Below are positions 33,501 to 45,487 of a stretch of DNA of 64,000 bases, in pieces; positions within the stretch are counted from its first letter, which is position 1; every line of letters starts with the position of its first letter. The position numbers were made by a program, and so were the translations under genes. The stretch lies in assembly GCA_019059635.1 (NCBI GenBank), contig JAGVRJ010000003.1, forward strand, positions 248,001 through 312,000, written 5' to 3'. Below the pieces are notes generated by a model, which made no database searches, was not told the DNA's origin, and was given only the letters and a program-made list of their open reading frames with translations. This DNA comes from Proales similis. Its lineage: Eukaryota; Rotifera; Eurotatoria; Ploima; Proalidae.

Positions 33501-36500
33501 TTCGAGGTTTCTTGTTTTTTCAACTCACGCCTGTGTTGATTTACAAAACGCAGACGCCAGTTTTCAGCGTTATATCAGTTCAAGGTAAATTCTGCTCTCG
33601 ATAACGGCAGTTCAAGTTCACGATACGGGTTCGCAATCAACTCTGACTGCCTGCCGACATGTCTGGGCTGAGCAAATCTGCGAACCCGGTCTCTGCCTCT
33701 CTCATTCTGGTTTCTCATTGAAATTTGCTCAGACTCGTTTGTTCACTTTTTTTTTTTATTCTCAATCTGCATCTAAAACAGCAGCAACAGCAGCCACAGT
33801 AGTGTCAGATAAGGATCATACAAACTGCTGCGAAATTTGAGATAAGAGAATCGTTATGGCTCGTTCCTCTCAACCAGCGTGCCAATGTGAAACAATGCAC
33901 ACATTGGATTGTAGTTGCGTTTATGGGCTGCAAAGAAAGAAGAAAAGATGCCCGCCTGTCGGCTCACGTCACACGCCTGGCAAGAACGCTGCCAATCAAG
34001 GTGCTTGTTGCCCAGCAGACGATTGCACGCATCGAATGCCAGAGAGGCTCTCTATCTCAGGCTGTTTAACTTGAGCCCTTGCCGCTATTCATCGTTCAGT
34101 TTTTTTTTTTTTGTTTTGTTTCGATTTCGTTTGCTCGCTCACTCGCTACGGCTCATATGCAACTCATTCGACTCGTTAGCACACAGAATTGGTTGGCGCA
34201 GCCGACGGCAAGCTTTGCTAAACTATTGCGATTCGATGAATAACCAATTAATCCCGTTTATCTTTCTGAGAATTTGTCGGCCCTCTCTCCTTCGCTCGCT
34301 CTCTCTCTCCCCCTTGCCCGTCTGTCTGTTTGCCTTTCTGTGTGCTCTAGACGCTTATCAATGGAATTTCTTTTTCTATTTTACTCCACATATACTTGGC
34401 TATTCAGCATCTCTAGAATCGCTTTTTTTGCTGCAAGCGCTGCGTTTTCTCACGCTTTCAACTCTATCGCATTTTTTCAATTCAATGAGCACTTTTGATC
34501 ACGAAGAGCCGTGTCTGCTCGCAACTTGGTAAGTGCACGCGTGTGTCTGTGTGTAATCGACAAAGAGCCAAATTTGGCGATGGGCGACCAGCCGCCTCGG
34601 ACGTTTTATCTTTTGCGAGATGAATACGATTTATTAGCGATGCGGCAAGAGCGTCTGCTGTCATAAATCTGTGCGCTCTTAATGCTGAGTTGCTCCAGGC
34701 CGGCTGCAAATATACAATAACCACTCGATGAATTTAAGCCATCATCAACAATTTGCCTTTAATTTCACTAATTTCTACACATTTGCGCTCCGGCATGATT
34801 ATAGGCCGTCAGACATGAACGAAATTTGAAATGTGTTCTGGGCGTGCTTGGATTCTGTTTGAATTAAACCAGAATCATGGCTTTGTTTGCTGCTTTCATG
34901 GTTATAAATCAGCACAGCGCTTTTCAATCGCCTGTGTGTGTGTGTGTGCGTGGTTTGCGCCTCCTCGAAATCCGGCTCTAGACAAAATGCCAGACTAGAG
35001 CTGCGATGGTCCGATTTCCCCGAATCAGCGTAACGGGCTCGCTCTAGCACCTGGCATGCGATCGTGATTTCCGATTTTTGAATATTTCTTGTCGGCCCAG
35101 AAAACCGCTTCAATTTAATAAAAGCATTTCCGATTTGAAACAAGCCGTTTGAACAGTCGTCGAAATCGGGCAAATAAAGACCAGACTGAGGCCAGAAAAT
35201 CAGCGAGAACTCTTGACACAGAAATGAATGGTCACAGCAAGCAGAGACATTGAGTGACAGACAGGCAAACAGACGGCAGAGAGTCACAAGTTGAGAACGG
35301 CGCCTCTTTGCCGGCCTATCTGTCGCGCAAATTAATTTTCCTTTCAACGCTTGTTCTTTCAAGTGCTCTCATCAGTTGGATGGTGACGAGAGTGGCGGTG
35401 AGTTCAAGTTGTACGGTGCGCGCTCATCCATATTTCACCAAAGAGCAGCATATTTTCCACAGTACTCGATAGTAGATCGAAAGCCTTTCAACTCATCGTG
35501 CTTCTTGTTCTCTCTTCCCCTTCTCTCTCTCTCTCTGTGCAGCGTGTTATTTCAAGTAGCTGCATTTCGATTTCCGCAACCTCTAATTCATCCGAGTCAT
35601 TAATCGATACTGGCTGCGCGACCAAATCATCGGCCGATTAGACTCTTTAATTTCGCCTAAACTAATTACGAAAGTTTTTTTTTTCGCGCATGCTTGAACA
35701 ATCGTTGGCTCAGCGCTCTTTCAGTCTGTGTCGCAGCAGCGCTCCCTTTTTTCATTTGCAAGCAGCACATCTTGCCTTGTAAATTCTCTCTGCCCCTCCC
35801 TCTTTCTCTCTCGGTTCTTTCCTTTTCGCTAGTTTTATTAGTCATCGACTTGGGCCATGGAGAGACAAGGTTCGCTCATGCTGCAATTAGTAGACCCTCA
35901 GAGCATTCTGTTAGACCGAAAATCGATCTAAATTCGATCAAGGCCACTCACATGCGCATGGCTCAATCCATTCGTGTCTTATTCAAAGTGTTTCAAAGCG
36001 TCATTTACAATCATATTCTCGATTGTCTTCATTGGCTCTTATCTCATCAAAACATAATCAAATATCCGTCTTGTTAGAAAAACAAGCGGCAAAAAGACGC
36101 ACGCAGGCGCGGCCAGGCAGGCAGGCTGGCACAGACTCTGCTTGATGTCTTTAAAGTCACTTGTTTTTTTGCGCACGCCGCTCTTGGCATCAATTCTCGG
36201 GACGGCCGAAATGCATTTTCGGCTCATTAGGGTGATTAACGAAACCAACTCATTTCTGAGCAGTAGATTTATTTTGAGAGTGCGCGTTCTATCTCTTTTC
36301 TCTCGAGTTTGCATTCGGGCCCGCTCGAACTGTCTTTTGCCTGCTTTGATGTCCTAACGCCAATTTGAGCTCATCCATCTTTAACCCATTCTTCCCTCCC
36401 TCTCCCCATTCTCTCTCTCTATGTCTCTCTGCTTCTGTCTCTGTGTTTGTATGTGGAAGCCTCTTTCTATCAATGTTTATCCCTCCGACGTACTTGGTTC

Positions 36501-36826
36501 ATTCAGGCACTTCATTTATACGCATGACAAGTAGATGCATCTTTCTGCTCCTCTCTCCTCGCCTTACAGCGTTTGCTACTCGCGAGCTAATTTGGTTTCC
36601 TGCTATTTTCATTATCTAACTAGGTTCACAACTGCCACTGACTCGGTCGCCTCTTAATTAAATCGTAAAATTCGTCTCTTCCACTTGACCGTCTCAGATC
36701 TCGCACGCTTTTCGTCAAATTCACTTTTTTGCCTGCTTCCGCTTGATAATCAGCTCGTCAACACTTACTTTCAGAACTGATCGAACCGGGTGATGAGTGA
36801 ACACTGTTGCTAAATTGCCAGCTGAA
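30511..36826. other. Gene-poor 6.3-kb region with GA/CT microsatellites
   Basis: By far the longest stretch without a convincing gene. It contains repeated (CT)n/(GA)n tracts near 31198, 31310, 31731, 32788, 33233, 35523 and 36412, plus poly-A/T runs. Open frames here are short, low in complexity or follow the microsatellites, so I do not call them. It may hold introns or 5' exons of the NOL4-like gene and regulatory DNA of the GPCR at 36827; neither is demonstrated. Confidence 0.5.
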
Positions 36827-38254
36827 ATGCAAGAGGACATGCACTCGGATTTAAACGCTTCAAACCAGAGCGACTTGTGTAAGAGAAGTGTGAATTACTT
36901 GAAATGGCCGCGAATAATCAAATCAATCTTAGGCCCAGTCGCGAGCGGAGCCGGCTTTCAGTCGAGTATGGAGTTCGAGGTGATCATTTACGGACCGCAA
37001 GGCTTCGTTCTCTGGGGCGTTGTGTTTGTGCTCATCGCGGCACTCGGCTGCATTGGCAATGTGTTGACCATAGTCGTTCTTAAACGCGATCCGATGATGT
37101 CCACCCTGACCATTTTGCTAATCGCATTGGCACTCAGCGACATGATGGCGCCACTAGCGAACGCGCTCGTTGCAGTGTCGTTCTATCACTTGTCGGGCAA
37201 ATATGAAAATTCGGTCGAATATCTCAAGTTCAACGACATATTGCGTCACATAATCCAGCCGCTGAGCACCATGTTCACAATGTGCTCAAGCTGGATTGTG
37301 ACATTGACCACCTTGTTTCGGCTGATTGCAGTGGTGAAGCCGCTCAAGGCCCGAGCGTTGATCACCAAACGATGCACGGTCGTTTGTCTCACCATCATAT
37401 TCGGCTGCAGTCTGGCGTCGATTATGCCAATCTACGCCAGTCTCATCAGGAGAGTGAAATGTACCAGTGACCGTCAGCAGCAGTATGTTGCGTTCGACAT
37501 TCAAATAACATCGCAAATGATGGCCAAAGCCTATCTGCCCCTCTTGCAGACGTTGTGTTTCTACCTGCCCTGGCTCATTGCGCTCGCTCTCTGGTTGTGT
37601 CTGCTTCGCACACTGAAGCGGTCGGAGCGCAATTTCAAATCGTCACTGTCTGCCAGAGAGCTGTCCACGATCACTGCTCACGGCGCGCACCAATCGTCGA
37701 CCATGAGCGCGTCGGACAGGTCGAGGAAAAAGCGCTTGAGCAAAGAGAACAAAAACGGCCAGCAGAGGCAGGACGACTCGATGCGCTCCGATCGAGCCGA
37801 GTCGTTCAGATTCGGCATCCACAACGTTGAAAAGCGTCAACGCTGCTACAACAAAATCACCCTGATGGTCGTTGTTTTGTGCTTTACAAATCTCATCTGC
37901 CGTGTGTTCACCTTTGTGTTCATATTCGAAGTGATTTACAACGAGTGGCTTCGACTGGACCCAATCGACTCGGCCGACGGCTACGAAACGAGCAACATTG
38001 AAAACTATGACCCGAGAGCAGAGAACGCTCGCACTCACTTTCCCAAATTCCTCGCCTATTCGCTCCTACTCAACAACATATTTCTCTGCCTGAACCACAG
38101 CTCGAATATAATCATTTACACGGGCACCAATCCACGCTTTAGACGCAACCTTGTCTCGCTCATCACGCCCAAGTGGCTCTCAGACCGAGCAGTGCTCTCA
38201 GAGCGCAAGGCGCGCTACGACGAGCATTTACCAAACGAGCGCGCATGCCGTTAG
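36827..38254 (+). CDS. Rhodopsin-family (peptide-type) G protein-coupled receptor
   Basis: Single-exon receptor, 475 residues from the ATG at 36827. Seven hydrophobic segments are visible: TM1 with GNVLTIVVLKR, TM2 with ALSDMMAPLANAL, TM3 with WIVTLTTLFRLIAVVKPLKA, TM4, TM5, TM6 after a long basic third loop (about 100 residues, SDRSRKKRLSKENKN), and TM7 with LLLNNIFLCLNHSSNIIIYT. The TM1 GN and TM2 LxxxD motifs fit FMRFamide/neuropeptide-type receptors. The DRY motif is FRL and NPxxY reads SNIIIY. NASNQS in the N-terminal tail gives sequons. Ligand unknown. AATAAA lies at 38520. Confidence 0.85.
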   Translation: MQEDMHSDLNASNQSDLCKRSVNYLKWPRIIKSILGPVASGAGFQSSMEFEVIIYGPQGFVLWGVVFVLIAALGCIGNVLTIVVLKRDPMMSTLTILLIALALSDMMAPLANALVAVSFYHLSGKYENSVEYLKFNDILRHIIQPLSTMFTMCSSWIVTLTTLFRLIAVVKPLKARALITKRCTVVCLTIIFGCSLASIMPIYASLIRRVKCTSDRQQQYVAFDIQITSQMMAKAYLPLLQTLCFYLPWLIALALWLCLLRTLKRSERNFKSSLSARELSTITAHGAHQSSTMSASDRSRKKRLSKENKNGQQRQDDSMRSDRAESFRFGIHNVEKRQRCYNKITLMVVVLCFTNLICRVFTFVFIFEVIYNEWLRLDPIDSADGYETSNIENYDPRAENARTHFPKFLAYSLLLNNIFLCLNHSSNIIIYTGTNPRFRRNLVSLITPKWLSDRAVLSERKARYDEHLPNERACR

Positions 38255-38969
38255 AGATGCGTTCAATACTCGACTGTGTGCATTGGCTTTAAGCCCGTCT
38301 CGTTTTGTTTTCGCCTGAATTGAGTTCGACTCGCTTTACTCGATTCAATCACAAATCTTTTCTCTTTCAATTTCAATCAAATCGCGCTTTAGACAAGACA
38401 AGTGTCTGCAAACAACTCTTGCTTTTCTTTCTTCTCAGTATTGTCTTCGAAACCGGGTCAAATGAAACAAGCTGCATGCCCTTTTACCTTGAACATTCAT
38501 GTAATCTTCTGTATTGACGAATAAAAGCCTGTTTGCAAATGCTCGCATCGAACATGATCATCCAGTCTCGTTGCAAAAGTGAACCCTGGAGAAGCCTAAT
38601 TGCACATCTCTTGCTCCGTCATGCGTGCGACTAATAAGCGCTCATCCGGAAACAAGCCGATAATTTTCTGTACTTGCTGCATTCGGTCCAGAACTGGATC
38701 AAAGAGTTTCGAACAGATTTATTAAATTTTGATGGAAGCTGACATCTGTGAGAGTTCTATTCCAAGAGCATTCTAGAAGCGTCTGCGAAGCGCTTCCATC
38801 TGACAGTGACAGCAGTTTAGGCCCTTCGAAGCTCCTCTCCAAATTGCTGCTCGACTTGTCTCAGCCGCAAAGGGTTTATTGCGAAAAAACAAAAAAAAAG
38901 ATTGAACAAGTGAAGTAGACGAAGAAGAATTTTAAGAATTAACAGAATGCAGGGAGAAGAGGATACAGT
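38255..38969. other. 3' flanks of converging genes
   Basis: Contains the GPCR 3' UTR with AATAAA at about 38520, then the 3' UTR of the minus-strand disordered protein. No gene is seen. Confidence 0.5.
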
Positions 38970-41900
38970 TCAATGCCGATTGTGTCGTCGATGCTGATCA
39001 CGAGTTCGCTGCTGCTGCTGCTGCTTGTCCTTAGTTGGCTCGGCATCGATTGCACGCTGACAAGAGCGTTGTCGATGATGACGAGAAGAAGATGGCGGCA
39101 GCGGACTCGGCGTGCGATCACTCTGTTGACTTGAAGATCTTGACATGGATGACGTGGATGAAGTGACGACTTGAGACTTGTGTCTGCGCGCTCCCTGTCT
39201 AAGCTCTTGGCGTTCATAATTTTGACACTCGGCAAGCTGCTGTCTTTGCCTAGAGCTTTTCTCGTTCTCATTGCTTGTTCGCTTGCTTTTGACCGGCGGC
39301 AGCGGTGGCCGCGGTGGCAGATTCAGACTCTCGCTTGTGCAGTTGAGCAAGTCCCTGTCCCGATTGGCTCTCCTACAGTCGCCATTCGATCGACCCGCTT
39401 TCTTTGACTTTAAATCGCAAGGAGAGTCAGCGCGTGTTCTCGCTCCTCGGCCCGTCGCCACACTTATGGCCGGACTCGACGGTCTCGGCGGCGGTGGACG
39501 CTTCGGTGGCGCTGGACGCGACGGGGTCGCGCTTTTGTTGTCCCTTGTAGCTGCGCGCTGTGCGTTTGCTCTGCTCCTCGAGTCGGTCGTCTTGCGAGTC
39601 CTCTCCACTTCAAATTCTTGGGCGTGGTCCTTTTGCCGCACGCGTCGGTGTCTACTTTCATCAGCTCGTCTTGCCTCTTGTCTAATCGAGACATTCTCCT
39701 CGGTGGGCGTGAGCGATGCATCCGACAAATCGCTCTGCATTGCGACAAGGACCGATCGGTGATGACGTCTGGAGCGGGTCGGCTCGACCGAGTGGTCCGA
39801 CGCATCCGCCGCACGGCCAACGCGACTGTTGATGCTGCACTTGTCTTGCTTTCTCTCTGGCGTCTTGTGCGCCATGTTCTTTATTTTGTTGCCCAATTTG
39901 GTCTTTACGATCTTACTAAACTCGTCGCGGAACGCCCGAGCACTTTCCGACTTATATAAACTCTTGCATTTTGATATTATGTTGGTCTCGTCGGCTTGCT
40001 CACAAATCTCCTTTTTGCCAGCGTTTGACTCGTTAGCATCGCGTCTGGCTACTCGTCGTCGTGTTTGTTGTTGTTGTTGGAGCGAGCTCACATTAGCATC
40101 CTCATCGTTCTTGCTTGTTTGCTCCCTACGCGTCTTGATTGTCCTCTCTGTGCCGGGCTTCTTGTCTCGGCCAAACAGATTACCTAAAACCCCAAGCCGC
40201 ATTAGAATCGGATGCCACTCGATGTTTGGCTAATATTCGTCCTAATGCTTCTAATTGCAAGCAAATACCGAGCTCGACTCGACCCATCAAACCAAATGGC
40301 TTAGCGTGCTCGAGATTGGCATTTGGCCCAACCCACAAAAATTGTCAAATCGAAATCCCCTCTTACCTGCAGCGGCGTCTGCGGTCGACTTGAGCGGACT
40401 TTTGTTTCTCATTGCTGCACTTGCCAGCTGGTCCAGTTTGCTACCTCGGTCTTTTTTCTTCAATATTTCCTTTATGTAGCTGATGTCGTTCTTGTCCAAC
40501 GTGAGTTTGAGCGCCGACTGTCCGCTTTCGTCCTTGGCCACCTTTGAGCTGTTCAACGAGCCGTTTTCGTCGCCGCGCAGCTCATGCTGAGTCAGAGTTG
40601 ACAGGTTTCGCCGGAGCTTTTGCTGCTCACTTCGGCTCTCGCCTCTGGCTGCACAGCTCACGCCACTTTTCGATTTGTGCACGGGCGTCGTATGTAGGCC
40701 GCCACCAGAGTCGTTTTGCCTTTCGGACAAATGGCTCATGTCGGCAAAGTTGGGCTCCGATTTTGCACATCGCAGTCGCCTCTGCTCCATCAGCTTGCGT
40801 CTGTAGCTGATTCGCTCTTGCTCGGTGAAGCGTCCCCGAGTCCGAACCAGCGTCTCCAAATCGAACTTGGGATCCTTGTCCATTCTCTTGATGATTGTGA
40901 ACCATTCGTTGTAAAGAATGCGTCTCTCCGGACTCTTCAGTTTGGACAGGGCAGCCAGAGGGCGTCTGAACGGGTTCCTGCTCAGTTCGCTGGCTTTGGA
41001 TTGAAGCTCGCTCGGCTCGTTAGACACAATTGAGACCAAATCGAGCTTAGTCTTGCTCAACTGACGACTCGGCTCAGTTCTTCGGCCGACCTGCTCACTT
41101 CCCCTTTCTCCTCTGGCTTGTTTCTTTCTCAGCTGCGCATTGAGCTCAAGCTCAGTTATCTCGTTGTAAAAGTGATCTGGATGCTGCTGTTCGTGCAAGT
41201 TCTCTGCCGCTGTTGCTCGCGAGGTGCGTCTGATCGGCTTAGCAGTGCGATTGCGGCTCTCATGTTGACCGTGACAGGTGAAATTACGACGGACAAACTG
41301 CTCATCATCTTCCAGCTCGTCGATGAGCTCGTCACTCGACTCTTCGTCTATGCGCGGAATTGACTCGATCTCACTCGCACTTGACGCGTCTCTCATGGTC
41401 GATTCGGCCGCCGGTGTTTGAACGCGACTCTCCAGCGACTCGGTGCGGCTCATTCGCTTCTCTTTGCTTGTCACCACCGTCTCCGCGTTGTCGTTCAGCA
41501 CGTTTGCGTAGAGACGGCTAATGCTCTGCTCGCCTTCTGTTTGCACTTTAGACCCGCCTCGTCTACTCATCTTGTCCAACAGCTGCCGCTTCTTGTTGAT
41601 CAGAAACTGCTTTCCGCTCGGCTTGCGCGGCTTCTTGCTTTTGCGCAGCGACTTTTCCGCTTTCTCAAGCAGTTTGTGCCATTTTTTCACCTGATTCTGA
41701 CTGATCTTGTTGCCGCGCTTGCTGAACACTTTGGGCAGGGAGTCGGCATCGGCGCGCTTGATCACGTGCAGCAAGAGCTGCTCGAGCGACTCAGCGTCCA
41801 AGTTCTGCATCGGAATCTCGCTTTGACATGCTTGGCGTAGCTCCTCTATGGTCACAATCAGTTCCATCTCGTAGATGCACTCCTGCTCCTGTTTGCGTCC

Positions 41901-42926
41901 GGTCAAATGCTTAAATTCGCTCAGGTACTTGCGCAGACTGCCCTTTGACTTTTGATTGCCCTTCAGATTCTGCAGGTCTTTCATCATGTTCGATTTGGAG
42001 TTGCGCAAGAGCTCTTCTTGAAACTGAGCGAGCACGGGCTTCATGAGTTCACTCTGAATAGACGAGCAGTCGTCGTCATCCGGCTGATTGTCGATCGACT
42101 TGGCGTCGTCGTCAAAATCATCACCGAATCGTTCTTTCAACGACTGGTCGTCATCAATGAAGGACGCATGTAGAGCGGCACTCGATTCACTTTGATTGGA
42201 GGCCACTTGCTCAGCTGTCGCACTGCTGCCTGCCGCTCCTTGGCGCCGTGGCGGCGATAGGCTCCGATAGTGCGCGCTCTGCTTCAGGCGACGCTTCGGA
42301 ACTTGCGGGGTTTCGGCAGCTGCACGACGACAAATCGGTTTGGGCGAGCACAGATGACGTTCAGAGTCGGAGCAGATCGAACTCGGTGACAAGGATTTTT
42401 TTCGTTGCGCCAATCGTGGCGAAGAGAGCTCGCGGATGGAACTGTGCTCGAGACTGGCGCTGCGCGACTTGACGCTTTCAGTCTCGATTTTGCGAGATTC
42501 GACTTCTGGCTCTGGCTTGCACTCGTCCGCTGGTCCAGAGTCTGCTGCTGTCGAAGCCGATTTGATCACGGCTCGACGAATCAAAACTGGAGAGTCTATT
42601 CGAAGAACGTCCTCCTCTCCCTCTCCCTCTCGTTTCTCTTCTTCTTCTTCCATTTTGGCCTGAGAATGCTCGGCCCGGGCGCTCATGGTCGACAAGAATG
42701 TGATGTTGGTCGACACGGACATGTTGGTGAGTTGATTTTTTATCGACTTGTCACACCCTTCCGACTTTGTCTGGGCTGGCGGTGGCCAATTAGGCGCGTC
42801 ACTGTTGCAACTTGCCGACGAAGTCGAGCTCTTGGCCGTCTCGTGTCTGGTCAGCTCTTTGTCGATCTCGTCCTCAAGACCGATCATTTGCATGTTTTGA
42901 AATAGAAAACTTTGAAAGTCAGTCAT
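38970..42926 (-). CDS. Large charged, mostly disordered protein, two exons
   Basis: Exon 1 runs 42926-40367 and exon 2 runs 40183-38970. The splice GCTGCAG|GTAAGA ... TTTTAG|GTAATC keeps phase and reads AAAGNLFGRDKK. The joined protein is about 1,260 residues. I start at ATG 42926 (MTDFQSFLFQNMQMIGLEDE); the frame is open further but only with non-ATG codons. It is rich in Ser, Arg, Lys, Glu and Gln. Two more ordered stretches stand out: a helical part around ELMKPVLAQFQEELL to NQVKKWHKLLEKAEKSLRKS, and NEWFTIIKRMDKDPKFDLE near two thirds. The C-terminal exon has Pro/Arg segments (PSRPAPPKRPPPPRPSSP) suited to SH3 binding and a poly-Gln tail. No signal peptide or known domain; a cytoplasmic or nuclear scaffold is only a guess. 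Confidence 0.6.
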
Positions 42927-44118
42927 GCTGCCCAGTTGGAGTTGAATCTGCCGTTGAAAGCTAGGGCGCAAGTTGAATTTACTTGCCACAACAAGACAAC
43001 TCGAATGGCTGGCGATTGGCGACCGCTTTTACTTGCTAGAAATAAAGCGCAATAAGAACGATTGAGGCGCAAGAGAACGAGAGTCAGTCGCGCTGACAGA
43101 CACACACGCGCGCACATCCACGCAGCCCACACACAGACGAACGGCTAAAAAAGCTCGAGATATCAACACTTTCGAACTGTTTAAACTCTATTTAGAAGCG
43201 CCGCTCAGATGGAATAGAGTCAATCCAAAAAGGCAGCTGATCAATATTAAACAAACGCTAGACTTTTTAATCCTCCCATTAAATTTCGTTCTCCCTAAGC
43301 CGCTGGCCAACGCGCCAATAGAGAACCAAGCAGACGAAAGAGAAGCAGGCGTGTTTTAGTTGGCCAAATATCAATGCTTGTCGATCGGCGCTCGGCCTGA
43401 TCGCTCGCTCGATTGCCAAACATCATCGACACTGTATGCTCGTCGCTCTTCCTCCTTCTTCTTCTCCTCCACGTCATTGGTGTCCTCCTCGCTCATGTTT
43501 TTGTTTTACTTATCCTCATTAATTAGGACACAGCAGTTAAGCCAGACCCCACCTCCGACTCATAGTCTAGTCAACTCCAGCTCTTGTCGCCTATCCCCCT
43601 CCCCTAAGAGCGCTGGACTATTCTCCTTTTACTCTACTTTTGCCCCAATCAATACTAATGCGAGCAGCAGCAGCCGGCATGTCGAAAATCATTTAGACAC
43701 GAGACACATTGATGTATTCACTATTTTAAAAGATTACGACAACCAGCAGTTCACTGCAAGACGCTAACCACCGCTAATCTCACTACTGGTCATCGGCTTC
43801 TCAACTCTGCTGCATTCGATCGGTGATCGGTGATCGATCGTTTGCCCTTTTGGCCAGCGGCCATGTGATATCCGTTGTCTGTTTGTATAATCTTAGGCCG
43901 ATTTGAAGTTGTTGGCTAATCACTCGAGTTTGGCATGGCTTGGCTGGAATTTCAACTCTCTCCGAAATCATCCAACAAGCGTGCAAAGTCAAAAGTAAAG
44001 ACACAGCGTCAATGAATACACTTGTGAATTGCTTCTTTAGAAATTGAATTAAAGTTGCCCGCCTATTTCGTCCGTTTGCGAACCGTTTTTGGCGGCACGA
44101 GAGACAATAAAGAAGCAA
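42927..44118. other. Divergent intergenic region
   Basis: About 1.2 kb between divergent starts. It probably carries promoters of both the disordered-protein gene (-) and membrane protein copy 1 (+). There are short CT-rich runs near 43450 and a repeated GATCGGTGATC near 43820. No gene is supported. Confidence 0.4.
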
Positions 44119-45051
44119 ATGGTGAGAGCGGACAGTTTTGCCGAGTTTCTGGTCAAGTACGGCCTGCCTTTGATAATTGTGTTGATTGTCGTGGCCGTGT
44201 TGGTCTCGTATGTGTTCACTCGAGTGATTCTCGGTCGCAAGTACCTCGAGCCGATCACCGAAAATCTGCTCGGCATGTTCGGCTTCGATTTCTACGAGGT
44301 TGTGCAACTAGTGCCCGAGCAACATTCGAGCTGCTTACTTGGCGTTCGCCACAAGACTCACGCGCATATAAACCGCTCGTGCTACAACATAAAGCTGGAC
44401 GCCTCGTCGCGCTACATTAAATTCCCAATTTTCACTCGCTTTCTCAGCTACGTGCTCTTTTGGTCCTATTTCTCACTGCGCACCATGTTACAGGCCGAGG
44501 TTGTTTCTAACCAGCCGCTGGACGGCTACAAATGCGCTCATTTAAATCGCATGGTTGGCAACAAGATTTACAGATGCAATAAATTTGAGCTGAAATCGCC
44601 CCATGAGCTGCTTTCAAGTATTCCGGACATTGCGGGCATATTCACTCTTCACCTGATAAACGGCTACGTCTTCAAGTTTTCATTCAAATTCTTCAAATAT
44701 GCCATGCCACGCTGGTTCAGCTTTTACTACAAGCGCCTGTTGGCGCGCCATCAAAATGCCAAAATCCCACTCATCTCGCTGAGCCAAGTGAACTACCTGC
44801 TGATGGTGGTGCTGCTCTCGCTGGCCATCTACGACAACCTGGTCACCGAGCGCTACTACCTGCCGATCGGCTTCGTCTGCTTCGTGGTGCTCGCCTACTC
44901 GACAAGTCTGTCCTCGTACGCGGCGGCCAAGTACGCGCTGCTGCATGGCCAGTTCGAGGAGGACTACTTGCCCATGCTGCGCTACGTCGAGCCCGGCGCT
45001 CAGCCCAGTCCGACGAGCAGCGCGGCTCTTTCTAAAGAGATAATCAACTAG
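44119..45051 (+). CDS. Multi-pass membrane protein, copy 1 (unrecognised family)
   Basis: Intronless, 310 residues from the ATG at 44119 (MVRADSFAEFLVKYGLP); an upstream in-frame open stretch lacks ATG. A first helix (about 12-35) is followed by a polar region with RVILGRKYLEPITENLLGMF, then hydrophobic segments FLSYVLFWSYFSL, IAGIFTLHLINGYVF, YLLMVVLLSLAIYDN and YYLPIGFVCFVVLAYSTS, so four to five membrane passes are likely. The C-terminus is short and polar. I recognise no family. It is a tandem paralogue of the next gene. Bases 44763-45022 are identical to 46129-46388, while the first two thirds differ at many sites. Confidence 0.75.
   Translation: MVRADSFAEFLVKYGLPLIIVLIVVAVLVSYVFTRVILGRKYLEPITENLLGMFGFDFYEVVQLVPEQHSSCLLGVRHKTHAHINRSCYNIKLDASSRYIKFPIFTRFLSYVLFWSYFSLRTMLQAEVVSNQPLDGYKCAHLNRMVGNKIYRCNKFELKSPHELLSSIPDIAGIFTLHLINGYVFKFSFKFFKYAMPRWFSFYYKRLLARHQNAKIPLISLSQVNYLLMVVLLSLAIYDNLVTERYYLPIGFVCFVVLAYSTSLSSYAAAKYALLHGQFEEDYLPMLRYVEPGAQPSPTSSAALSKEIIN
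44763..45022 (+). repeat. 260-bp identity block, copy in membrane protein 1
   Basis: Base-for-base identical by eye to 46129-46388. It begins at AATCCCACTC and ends at GACGAGCAGCG. Identity stops abruptly at both ends, as expected of a gene-conversion tract. Confidence 0.9.
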
Positions 45052-45487
45052 CCGCCGATGAGCGTGTTCAACCGCCATCCGGTTTTATTCTGCTTAGACG
45101 AAGTTGTCTTGTCTATTTTTTAAATCCTCTTGTTTAAAATGTAAATTATTCTGTCACTTCAATTCAATCTATTTATAAACTATTTGTCTAAAATTCAAGC
45201 AATCGTGCTAATTCTGATTTAGTTAACAACGGGGGGGGCCTGATTGCCGAGTCAGAATTAATTGCTCGGTTCCACAGTGTTCCGTTCTGTTCAGTGTGGA
45301 CTGTTCAGTTAGGTCAAATTGAGAGACATCAGTAAACGTGGCTTCAGGAGTGAATGGATCGATTTTGCTTACCTTGGCAAAACAGCGCTAATTATCACCT
45401 ACGGAGTGAGATCACGAGACAGTCAAGTTCAGCCCAGACCTGTCATCGCACGAGAGCGAGAGAGGGACAGATAGCTTAGGAGAGAAG
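45052..45487. other. Spacer between tandem membrane-protein copies
   Basis: About 440 bp holding the copy 1 3' UTR and copy 2 promoter. A G8 run lies near 45231. No gene. Confidence 0.5.

Noticed and set aside
39271-39762. Plus-strand open frame of 163 codons
   Set aside because: Antisense shadow of the Arg/Pro-rich second exon of the disordered protein.
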